Source of the DNA: Cytophagales bacterium
Lineage (GTDB): Bacteria > Bacteroidota > Bacteroidia > Cytophagales > 172606-1
Assembly (NCBI GenBank): GCA_025455595.1
Contig: JALOMD010000083.1
Coordinates: forward strand, 1-12,840
Length of the DNA: 12,840 nt
Reading direction: 5' to 3'
The first letter of the stretch is position 1. Every line of letters starts with the position of its first letter. A program made the position numbers and the translations under genes. Below the pieces are notes generated by a model. The model was not told the DNA's origin, did no database searches, and saw only the letters and a list, made by a program, of their open reading frames with translations. Below, one piece after another: positions 5,032 to 11,295 of this stretch.

Positions 5032-6033
5032 TCACCAACGAATGAGTGCCGAAGCCCACGTGAAGCCGCTGCCGAAAGCGGCGAGGCACACCAACTGGCC
5101 GGGTTGGATGCGGCCGTTTTCCCACGCCTCGCTCATGGCAATCGGGATGGATGCGGCTGTCGTGTTGCCGTATTTTTGGATGTTGCTCACCACCTTTTCT
5201 TCGGGTAAGCCCAACTGTTCGCCCACGTATTTGGTGATGCGCAAATTGGCTTGGTGCGGAATCAGCAAGTCCACGTCGGCGGTGGTGAAGCCGTTGGCAT
5301 CCAAGGCTTCTTTGATGACTTCCGGGAAACGTACCACGGCGTGTTTGAACACGTTCTGGCCGTTCATCACCACATCCGTGCCGCCGTCGTCAATCATCTC
5401 GTGTGTAAGCCAGCGGCCCGGCCGACTGCCGCCGGGGTCGCGCACGGCCAGTTCCTCGGCAAAGCGGCCGTCGGCGTGCAGGTGAGTGGACAAAATGCGA
5501 TGTTCGGGATTTTGCGTCGCCTGCAACACCACGGCTCCGGCCCCGTCGCCGAAAATCACCGCTACGCCGCGCCCTTTGTCGCTCAAGTCCAGAAACGTGG
5601 ATTGAATCTCAGACCCGACGACCAAAATGTTCTTGTACGTGCCCGCCTTGATGAACTGGTCGGCCACCGACAGGGCGTAGATGAACCCCGAACACTGGTT
5701 TTTGATGTCCAACGCCCCGATGCCGGGCAGGTTCAGTTCGCGTTGCAGTAACACGCCGCAGCCCGGAAAATAATAGTCGGACGTGATGGTGGCGAATACA
5801 ATGAATTCGATGTCAGTCGGTTGCAGCCCGGCCCGTTCAATCGCCTTGAGCGATGCCTCGCGGGCCATGCTGGTCACGGTGTCCTTGCCGGGCGTGAAAA
5901 AACGCCGTTCATGGATGCCGGTGCGTTCGCGAATCCACGCATCGCTGGTGTCCATCAGTTTTTCGAGGTCGTAGTTGGTGACCACGTTTTCGGGCACATA
6001 GTGTCCGGCTCCGACAATCTGAGAATAAGGCAT
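5032..6033 (-). CDS. fabH: 3-oxoacyl-[acyl-carrier-protein] synthase III (KAS III)
   Basis: Seen: 333 residues, the usual FabH length. It has the thiolase-fold catalytic triad Cys114 (in NQCSGF), His260 (IPHQANLRI) and Asn290 (YGNTTAASIP). Other family blocks are 'DAWIRERTGIHERR' (31-44), 'FGDGAGAVVL' (161-170) and the C-terminal 'AAFGSGFTWASALI'. The start MPYSQIVGAGHYVP fits the family's N-terminus. Known: KAS III condenses acetyl- or branched acyl-CoA with malonyl-ACP to start fatty-acid synthesis in the cytoplasm, and its specificity sets straight or branched primers. Odd: no plsX, rpmF or other fab genes are adjacent, so it may be a second, stand-alone paralogue or a specialised KAS III; the specificity is not readable here. 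A -7 element lies about 130 nt upstream. Confidence 0.94.
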   Translation of the reverse strand: MPYSQIVGAGHYVPENVVTNYDLEKLMDTSDAWIRERTGIHERRFFTPGKDTVTSMAREASLKAIERAGLQPTDIEFIVFATITSDYYFPGCGVLLQRELNLPGIGALDIKNQCSGFIYALSVADQFIKAGTYKNILVVGSEIQSTFLDLSDKGRGVAVIFGDGAGAVVLQATQNPEHRILSTHLHADGRFAEELAVRDPGGSRPGRWLTHEMIDDGGTDVVMNGQNVFKHAVVRFPEVIKEALDANGFTTADVDLLIPHQANLRITKYVGEQLGLPEEKVVSNIQKYGNTTAASIPIAMSEAWENGRIQPGQLVCLAAFGSGFTWASALIRW

Positions 6034-6043
6034 GTTTTGAAGT

Positions 6044-6071
6044 ACGATTTACGAAGTACGATGTACGAATT
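6044..6071. repeat. Heptad array (ACGAnnT)
   Basis: ACGATTT (6044), ACGAAGT (6051), ACGATGT (6058), ACGAATT (6065). It lies in the fabH leader, 10 nt upstream of the start codon, so it would be transcribed. Confidence 0.78.
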
Positions 6072-6163
6072 TGAGGCCAAGAACTTAGGTGTAAAACTTT
6101 CGCTTAGGCGCAGATTTGCTAAACAGAGTCGCGTTTCTTCTTCGCGCCCTTGCGGGCAGGCGG

Positions 6164-6171
6164 CAAATGTA
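6164..6171 (-). promoter_or_regulatory. Candidate -7 element of the fabH promoter
   Basis: The minus strand reads TACATTTG, an exact match to TAnnTTTG. No clear TTTG lies 19-21 nt further upstream, so support is partial. The leader would be about 125 nt. Confidence 0.35.
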
Positions 6172-6276
6172 CGCAAAAACTGGAATGACCGACAGGGCAG
6201 AATGACAGGCGGCCTCCGAGACTGATTTGGCTTTAGCCGAATCGAAAAGAACATCAGCACAAAGTTTCTGTGAAAG

Positions 6277-6302
6277 CGTTTTGGGCGAAATTTGCCCAAA
6301 AC
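6277..6302. repeat. Intergenic palindrome, copy 7
   Basis: CGTTTTGGGCGAAATTTGCCCAAAAC. The arms pair fully, but the last G of the right arm is A. It lies in a divergent gap. Confidence 0.88.
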
Positions 6303-6323
6303 ACAACCATCTTATACTTTTCT

Positions 6324-6358
6324 ACTCAAGACTCAAGACCCAAGACCCAAGACCAAAA
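6324..6358. repeat. Heptad array (ACYCAAG)
   Basis: ACTCAAG (6324), ACTCAAG (6331), ACCCAAG (6338), ACCCAAG (6345), ACCAAAA (6352). It is the most regular array and lies immediately upstream of the -7 element of the next gene, occupying the -33 position. Confidence 0.88.
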
Positions 6359-6364
6359 TTGGCG

Positions 6365-6372
6365 TAACTTTG
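6365..6372 (+). promoter_or_regulatory. -7 element of the glycosyltransferase promoter
   Basis: TAACTTTG is an exact match to TAnnTTTG and ends 6 nt before the ATG at 6379. Transcription would start at or next to the start codon, so the mRNA would be leaderless or nearly so. The upstream box is replaced by heptads. Confidence 0.55.
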
Positions 6373-6378
6373 CCCGCC

Positions 6379-8118
6379 ATGAACCACTTTCGCTTTTTTT
6401 CCGCTCCTTGGTGGGTGCGGGCCTTGCCTTTTGCCGCCGTATATGGCGTGTATGCCGCCGGTCTTTCGTTAGACGTGATGGACGTGGACTCGGCGCAGTA
6501 CGCCGAAATGTCGCGCGAAATGCTGGAAACGGGCAGTTTCCTACAGATTTTTGAACGCGGCCGCGACTATCTCGACAAGCCGCCGCTCATTTTCTGGCTC
6601 ACGGCCCTGTCGTACTGGCTTTTCGGCGTGTCGGAGTGGGCGTTCCGGCTGCCTTCGGTGCTGTTTTCGATGTTGGGCAACTATGCCGCTTTCGGACTGG
6701 GCAGGCGGCTTTATGGCTACGAGACCGGCTATCTGGCCGCACTGATGGCCGCCGGTTGCCAAGCGTTTTTCCTCTTCAACCACGACGTGCGCACCGACAC
6801 CTTGCTCACCGGCTCGGTGATTGTCGCGATTTGGCAGATCAACGAATTCCTGCATACGGGACGGATGCGCCACGTTTTGCTCGGATTCACGGCTGTGGCG
6901 GCGGCGATGCTGGCCAAAGGCCCCATCGGGCTGATGGTGCCCGTGCTGGCGTTTTCCACCGATTTTTTGCTCAAACGCCAGTGGCGCAACCTCCTGCGCT
7001 GGCAGTGGCTGGCCGGAGCGGCGTGGGTGGCGGTGCTGCTGCTGCCCATGTGCGTGGGCCTGTACCAGCAGTTCGACCTGCACCCGGAAAAGACGATGTA
7101 CGGACGCACCGGTACGTCAGGACTGCGGTTTTATTTCTGGACGCAGAGTTTCGGACGCATCACCGGCGAAAGTACTTGGAACAACCGAAACGACCTGACT
7201 TTTTTCATGCACACGTTTCTGTGGTCGTTTTTGCCTTGGAGCCTGTTTTTCGTGGCGGCTTTATTTCTGAAGATGAAGGCGTTGGTCAAGTTCCGTTTCC
7301 GCCTGCCCGCCACCGACGAAGCCCTGACCTTGGGCGGCTTTGTGCTGCCGTTCATTGCGTTTACGTCGTCGCGTTATCATTTGCCGCACTACATTTTTGT
7401 GCTGTTCCCGTTGGCGGCGGTGCTGTCAGCGACTTACGTAGTGCGTGTGTTGTTGGCAAAACCCCCATCCCCGGCCCTTGCGCACAAGGCTGGCCCGAAA
7501 ACTCTCGTTTTCGTCCTCCCGCAGGGGGAAGGGGGAAAATCATGGCGTTGGGTGCAGTTGTTCGTGGGGTTAGTGGTGTGGGCGGCGGGAGTGTTGCTGG
7601 CCACGGTGGTGTTTCCGCTGCATTCCCCGTTGGTGTGGGTTTTGGTCGGGGCTTCGGCAATCACTGCCGCTTGGCTTTTTCTGACAAAAGGACGTTTGGG
7701 TCAATTGGTGTGGTTTCCGCTGGCTTCTATTGTGGCGGTCAATATCATCATGAACCTGCACTTCTATCCCGAACTGTTCAAATTTCAGTCGGGTTCAATC
7801 GCCGGGCGTTTTTTGCGGCAACAGAAAGTCAACACCTACTACTGTTACCGAGACCACCCGCATTCGCTTGATTTTGCCGCCCGCCAAGTGGCCGTTGATA
7901 TTGTGGATGTGCCATCATTTCTGCGTGCTGCCGCTGCCGCCCCGCGTTGGGTATTCACAGACCAAGCCGGGTTTGACGAACTGAAAAAAAACGGCGCGGT
8001 TATGTTAAATTACAGAGAAATGACAGACTTTAACGTGTCCATGCTGTCGCTGCTGTTCCTGAACCCGAACACGCGGCACACGGAAGTAAGCAAGCGGTAC
8101 CTCGTGTCGGTACAGTAG
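6379..8118 (+). CDS. ArnT/PMT-type polytopic membrane glycosyltransferase (GT83-like)
   Basis: Seen: 579 residues from MNHFRFFSAPWW. An earlier in-frame ATG (6292) reads through palindrome and heptads and precedes the promoter, so it is rejected. The first membrane segment (about 12-30) is followed by the acidic motif 'MDVDSAQYAEMSREMLETG' (34-52) and 'DYLDKPPLIFWLTALSYWLFG' (63-83), the hallmark of ArnT-like enzymes. There are about ten further hydrophobic segments to about residue 470, then a soluble C-terminal part. Known: such enzymes move a sugar from a polyprenyl-phosphate donor to lipid A, protein or another lipid on the outer face of the inner membrane, with the first-loop acidic residues in catalysis. 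Inferred: envelope glycosylation; donor and acceptor are unknown. Odd: residues about 361-386 (PPSPALAHKAG...LPQGEGGK) come from a repeat-like block lying between two membrane segments. Confidence 0.9.
   Translation: MNHFRFFSAPWWVRALPFAAVYGVYAAGLSLDVMDVDSAQYAEMSREMLETGSFLQIFERGRDYLDKPPLIFWLTALSYWLFGVSEWAFRLPSVLFSMLGNYAAFGLGRRLYGYETGYLAALMAAGCQAFFLFNHDVRTDTLLTGSVIVAIWQINEFLHTGRMRHVLLGFTAVAAAMLAKGPIGLMVPVLAFSTDFLLKRQWRNLLRWQWLAGAAWVAVLLLPMCVGLYQQFDLHPEKTMYGRTGTSGLRFYFWTQSFGRITGESTWNNRNDLTFFMHTFLWSFLPWSLFFVAALFLKMKALVKFRFRLPATDEALTLGGFVLPFIAFTSSRYHLPHYIFVLFPLAAVLSATYVVRVLLAKPPSPALAHKAGPKTLVFVLPQGEGGKSWRWVQLFVGLVVWAAGVLLATVVFPLHSPLVWVLVGASAITAAWLFLTKGRLGQLVWFPLASIVAVNIIMNLHFYPELFKFQSGSIAGRFLRQQKVNTYYCYRDHPHSLDFAARQVAVDIVDVPSFLRAAAAAPRWVFTDQAGFDELKKNGAVMLNYREMTDFNVSMLSLLFLNPNTRHTEVSKRYLVSVQ
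7461..7538. repeat. Repeat-like block inserted in frame inside the glycosyltransferase gene
   Basis: The 78-nt block begins ACCCCCATCCCC and ends in a G-rich near-complement (GGGGGAAGGGGGAAAA). A small hairpin GAAAAC/GTTTTC (7497-7512) lies inside. Its composition is unlike the flanking membrane-segment codons. Its length is a multiple of three and it encodes about 26 Pro/Gly/Lys-rich residues without a stop. Similar C-run/G-run elements are common between genes in Bacteroidota (general knowledge). Confidence 0.6.
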
Positions 8119-8218
8119 AAGGAATAATTGTACAGGAGAACCGTTATGATGCGTTCGGCCTGAAATTGATAGGCACACAGAGATGCCAACCGGCTTTTTT
8201 ACAGACAGAACAAAAAAA

Positions 8219-8249
8219 GGCGTTTTAGGCATTTTTTGCCCAAAACGCC
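8219..8249 (+). repeat. Intergenic palindrome, copy 8
   Basis: GGCGTTTTAGGCATTTTTTG then CCCAAAACGCC, with a further AAA/TTT pair outside (8216-8252). It lies 15 nt upstream of the next start codon and 100 nt after the glycosyltransferase stop. It may act as a terminator for the latter, with a run of A's before it, but would then sit in the leader of the next gene. Confidence 0.9.
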
Positions 8250-8264
8250 TTTCGATTAGACTTT

Positions 8265-8916
8265 ATGAAACTCATTGCACTCGGCGATACGCACGGGCGG
8301 ACAGACTGGAAACGCATTGTGTCAGACAACGAGTTTGACAAACTGGTGCTGGTCGGCGATTACTTTGACGCAAAGGAGGACATTACGGCCGAGCAACAAA
8401 TGGACAACTTCAGAGAATTACTGTCCTACAAGCAAGCCAACCGCGGTGCATGAGACATACAGTGGTTTTCAGAAATGGAAACAGGCAGGCATTAGGGAAT
8501 TGTTGCGTGAGGCAATGCGTGAAAACCTGTTGCAAATGTGTTTCGTACACGAAAATTGTGTTTTCACACACGCTGGCATTACGAAAACCTGGGCGAGTAA
8601 CAACAGCGTTGATTTGGCACAAGGCAGCAAATCAATTGAAAACCAAATCAACGACTTGTTCAGGCACCAGCCGATTGCTTTCAGTTTTACGATTGGCGAA
8701 AACTTCTCTTTTTCAGGCGACGACACTTGCCAATCCCCGATTTGGGTACGCCCCAACAGCCTGCGCCGCGACGGCATAGAAGGCTTCGTGCAAGTCGTCG
8801 GGCACACGCCGCAACGGGAATTGGTCATGGACGATTCTGTTGTACTGATTGACACGCTGGGCACGTCCGGCGAGTACCTGATGATTACAGACGGGAAAAT
8901 GACTGTCAAGAATTAA
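8265..8916 (+). pseudogene. Calcineurin-like metallophosphoesterase, disrupted by a small deletion/frameshift
   Basis: Seen: the first frame (8265-8453) gives MKLIALGDTHGRTDWKR...KLVLVGDYFDAKED...LLSYKQANRGA and then TGA. It carries the metal motifs D-x-H (GDTHG, 7-11) and GDYFD (26-30). Homology resumes without a gap in the +1 frame at about 8452: 'HETYSGFQKW...FVHENCVFTHAGITKTW...VVGHTPQRE...VLIDTLGTSGEYLMI', ending with TAA at 8914-8916. This second part supplies the later HAG and GH(T)P metal motifs. Missing: the GNH(D/E) motif that should stand between 'YKQAN' and 'ETYSGF'. Known: all these motifs together form the two-metal site of the family. Inferred: a deletion of roughly a dozen codons, not a multiple of three, removed GNHD and shifted the frame, so the enzyme is dead unless the assembly is wrong. 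The original substrate is unknown. Confidence 0.85.
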
Positions 8917-9049
8917 GAACTGATGTCACGCAGTGTTTTGAGCAATCCCGACTCGCCGGGACAGTTTCTCGGATTCCTGAAAAGCCGGTTTTTACAGTTT
9001 TTTCCCAATCTGCACATAACATCAGGTCGTGAATGCGAGAAGCATACCA

Positions 9050-9234
9050 AAGGAAAAAAGGGGCGTAGCCCCGGACTCTTCGTAGCATCACGATCACGGC
9101 AAAGTCGAAAGGGGCGTTAGCCCTGCCATCTTCTTGTCCGACTGGTGCGGACGGGAAAGATGCCAGGGCTAACGCCCCTTTCGCTTGTGAACGCCTTGTG
9201 CCACGAAGAGTCCGGGGCTACGCCCCTTTTCCTT
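9050..9234. repeat. Large nested inverted repeat (about 185 nt)
   Basis: Outer arms 9050-9084 and 9201-9234 are complementary over about 33 bp, with the word GGGGCGTAGCCCCGGACTCT. Inner arms 9107-9140 and 9149-9182 are complementary over about 33 bp with a few mismatches, with the word GAAAGGGGCGTTAGCCCTG. The GGGGC..GCCCC words are themselves small palindromes, so each arm can also fold alone. A single 185-nt cruciform or double hairpin is possible. There is no transposase frame inside. Confidence 0.85.
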
Positions 9235-9379
9235 ATCAGAGCTACTGGTCGAAAAACCTTGTTTTGACAAATGGAATCTTTTGTAAGTGTTTGATTTTCA
9301 AGTTTTTGTAAAATACAAATACGACAAAATAAGGCTTTTCAAACACTACTATGTCAGAGCTACCAACGGATGCTATGCA

Positions 9380-9408
9380 GCGTTTTAGGCGATTTTTGCC
9401 CAAAACGC
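9380..9408 (+). repeat. Intergenic palindrome, copy 9
   Basis: GCGTTTTAGGCGATTTTTG then CCCAAAACGC. One A.C mismatch in the + strand RNA would be a G.U pair in the minus strand RNA. Confidence 0.9.
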
Positions 9409-9433
9409 ATACGGTTTAGGCAGGTATTTACAT

Positions 9434-9504
9434 CAATTTGGAAGTGGGAATGCTGATTTTGAAATCGAAGACCTGATGATAATCGAATGATTGCATTTGT
9501 TTAC
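9434..9504 (+). repeat. 70-nt direct repeat, copy A
   Basis: Starts CAATTTGGAAGTGGGAATGC and ends ATGATTGCATTTGTTTAC. By eye, about four fifths of positions match copy B at 12585-12659. It is followed at once by a heptad array. Confidence 0.8.
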
Positions 9505-9537
9505 TCAAGATCCAAGACTAACGACTCAAGACTGCGT
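9503..9537. repeat. Heptad array (ACTCAAG type)
   Basis: ACTCAAG (9503), ATCCAAG (9510), ACTAACG (9517), ACTCAAG (9524), ACTGCGT (9531). It ends 2 nt before the histidine kinase stop codon. Confidence 0.85.
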
Positions 9538-9539
9538 AT

Positions 9540-10649
9540 TTATGCGGTTGCAGTGGCGAGGGTTTCGGTTGAAATAGGAGCGGGGGTGAGGGCAATGGTT
9601 TTGGCTTCGAGTTGGGGCAGGGTGATGTGTACGCACGTCCACTTGTTTTCTTCGCTTTCCACGCGGATTTCGCCGTTGAGTTTTTCAATGGCTTTGCGCA
9701 CCACGTACAAGCCGAGTCCGTTGCCTTTGGAAGCTTCCGAGCCGCGATAAAACAAGTGGAAGATTTCGGGCAGCATGTGTGGCGGAATGCCGATGCCATT
9801 GTCGTAAAGTTCGATGCCCACGGTGTTGCCCACTTGCCGGACAGAGAGCCGGACTGTAGGCGTACGGTCTGAAGAACGGGAGTGGAAGATGACCGAGTTG
9901 GCAATCAGGTTTTTGAGAATAAAACTGACCAATTGCGGCTCGGAAATCAGCCGGATGTCAGCGTCAACGCAAATGTCGAAGTGGATGCGCGACGCGTAGG
10001 TGGCAACTGTGGGCGACTGGCGGATTTGATTTACAATGTCTGTAAAATCAATCTCACCGCATTCGTATTCCTCGTGGTTGATGGTGTTGATCATCGAGAA
10101 TTTTTCCAACATGCCGTCCATGTTCACCGCCGTGTCGTTGATTTTCTCAAACAGCATCCGGGCCACCGCTTCGTCAAAGCCCAGTTTCGCCACTTCCACC
10201 AGTCCCATCAGCGTGGTGATGGGCCGCCGCAGGTCGTGCGAGGCGCGGTAGAGAAACATGTCCAGTTCGCGGTTGGCTTTGCTCAGGCGCAGCGTCCGCT
10301 CTTCTACCATGCCTTCCAAATTGGTGTTGATGACGCGCAGTTCTTCGTTGGCCTGGTGCACTTGATCCTGAATGTCGAGCAATTCGCGGCTTTTGCGTTC
10401 AATGTCGAGGTGCATGTTTTGCACCAATCGGTGGCGGCTGGCTTTGAGCAGAATCAGGCAGGCGAGCAGCACCAAGCAGAGGACGGTGAGCAGCACCAAG
10501 CACCACCGCTGGGTCTCGTTCTCGGCCTGCAAATCGTCGAGCTGCGAGGGCAGCGTGCCGGACGCAGGTGTGGCTTGTGCCATGCCTGATACCAAGCAGC
10601 AAGCCAAAATGAACAGAAACCGACTGTCGAACGCGTAAGCGTGTTTCAT
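9540..10649 (-). CDS. Orphan sensor histidine kinase
   Basis: Seen: 369 residues from MKHAYAFDSRFLF. The first 26 residues form a signal peptide ending AQA, which favours this start over upstream in-frame Mets (10670, 10862). A periplasmic stretch of only about 22 residues follows, then a membrane helix (about 49-69) and a coiled coil with 'NLEGMVEERTLRLSKANRELD' (110-130). The H-box 'LYRASHDLRRPITTLMGL' has phospho-His138. The HATPase domain has the N-box around Asn247/Asn251, G1 'DNGIGIP' (283-289) and G2 'GNGLGLYVV' (309-317). Known: such kinases autophosphorylate His and pass phosphate to a response regulator. Inferred: with almost no outer domain, it probably senses the membrane, a partner protein or a cytoplasmic cue. 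No response regulator or receiver domain is adjacent. Confidence 0.9.
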   Translation of the reverse strand: MKHAYAFDSRFLFILACCLVSGMAQATPASGTLPSQLDDLQAENETQRWCLVLLTVLCLVLLACLILLKASRHRLVQNMHLDIERKSRELLDIQDQVHQANEELRVINTNLEGMVEERTLRLSKANRELDMFLYRASHDLRRPITTLMGLVEVAKLGFDEAVARMLFEKINDTAVNMDGMLEKFSMINTINHEEYECGEIDFTDIVNQIRQSPTVATYASRIHFDICVDADIRLISEPQLVSFILKNLIANSVIFHSRSSDRTPTVRLSVRQVGNTVGIELYDNGIGIPPHMLPEIFHLFYRGSEASKGNGLGLYVVRKAIEKLNGEIRVESEENKWTCVHITLPQLEAKTIALTPAPISTETLATATA

Positions 10650-11175
10650 AGGCAGGACTTGCGAGGGCATCCGATTTTGGAGCGGATTCAAATATGGTGG
10701 TTTTTGCGTTTTCCAAGGAAATCGCCCGGTCGGTTCCGATGTATGGTTGCCGTGTTTTCTATCGGTTTGCGGGTGTGCTTTGGAACACGTGTTTACATTC
10801 GGAGGCAAAACACACGTCTGCTTTCGGTGATTTCGGTTACCTGAAAAATTGACGAAAATCACCTTTTCGGTAACAAAAATATGGACAAGTAGTTGCCGCT
10901 GAAAATCAGGCAGTTGTTAAAATAATCATTGCAAAGGTGGCTTGCTGTTTTGGCAAAACCATGTTGATTTTCAGCATTTTGCGCTTTTGGTGATTTTCGC
11001 CGGTTTTTTCGTGTCTCATATCACTTTTTTGGGTTTTTGTTCGACAAGCGTCGTTTTTCTTGCCACGAATGCCTGTTTTTTTACGGTTTTTATTACGTCC
11101 CTGAAATTTGGCCGTGTATGTACCGCAGCTTCGGGCAAACCTGCCTGCCGTACGGGCAGGAGACGTTTGAAACGC

Positions 11176-11215
11176 AACGCCCCACTGCAAACTTGACGTT
11201 TCGCAGCGGGGCGTT
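11176..11215. repeat. Hairpin AACGCCCC ... GGGGCGTT
   Basis: Outer 8-bp stem 11176-11183 / 11208-11215, with further pairing inside (TGC/GCA, AAAC/GTTT). It is part of a row of hairpins beyond the ald stop. Confidence 0.6.
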
Positions 11216-11234
11216 ACCATTGCCGAACCTAAAA

Positions 11235-11264
11235 TTGTAGATTCGGCTGAAGCCGAATCTACAA
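11235..11264 (-). terminator. 14-bp perfect hairpin, probable ald terminator
   Basis: TTGTAGATTCGGCT and its exact complement are separated by 2 nt. On the minus strand it is followed by TTTTAGG. It lies 30 nt past the ald stop. The same ATTCGGCT-type palindrome is a frequent intergenic element in Bacteroidota (general knowledge), so it may be a repeat rather than a dedicated terminator. Confidence 0.5.
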
Positions 11265-11295
11265 GACGTTTTGGACATTTTTTGCCCAAAACGTC
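11265..11295 (+). repeat. Intergenic palindrome, copy 10
   Basis: GACGTTTTGGACATTTTTTG then CCCAAAACGTC. The outer pair is A-T in place of the G-C or C-G of other copies, with both arms changed together. Its last two bases overlap the ald stop codon (11294-11296). Confidence 0.88.

Larger units (their letters stand above)
6034..6378. other. Intergenic region between divergent fabH and glycosyltransferase genes
   Basis: No gene seen. It contains fabH leader heptads, a fabH -7 element, palindrome copy 7 (6277-6302), a heptad array (6324-6358) and the glycosyltransferase -7 element (6365-6372). Confidence 0.7.
8917..9539. other. Repeat-rich convergent intergenic region
   Basis: No gene seen in 623 nt. 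It contains a small hairpin TCCCG/CGGGA (8946-8961), a large nested inverted repeat (9050-9234), an A+T-rich stretch (about 9245-9350), palindrome copy 9 (9380-9408), the first copy of a 70-nt direct repeat (9434-9504) and a heptad array (9503-9537). Confidence 0.75.
10650..11293. other. Intergenic region upstream of the histidine kinase and downstream of ald
   Basis: No supportable gene in 644 nt. It holds an 11-bp inverted repeat GCTGAAAATCA (10898-10908) with its complement at 10965-10975. Between these arms is a near -7 element on the minus strand (CACCTTTG, 10939-10932), a possible kinase promoter. Next come a small hairpin (11144-11160), a larger imperfect hairpin (11176-11215), a 14-bp hairpin (11235-11264) and palindrome copy 10 (11265-11295). 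Confidence 0.65.

Noticed and set aside
6636..7871. 411-codon frame overlapping the glycosyltransferase on the same strand
   Set aside because: Arg/Ala/Gly-rich out-of-frame reading caused by high G+C; the main frame has clear membrane segments and family motifs.
9050..9234. Complete insertion sequence
   Set aside because: There is no transposase frame between the arms and no target duplication could be recognised.
10906..11289. 127-codon minus-strand frame in the gap upstream of the kinase
   Set aside because: It reads through three hairpins and part of a palindrome, is Lys/Arg/Thr-rich and shows no family resemblance.
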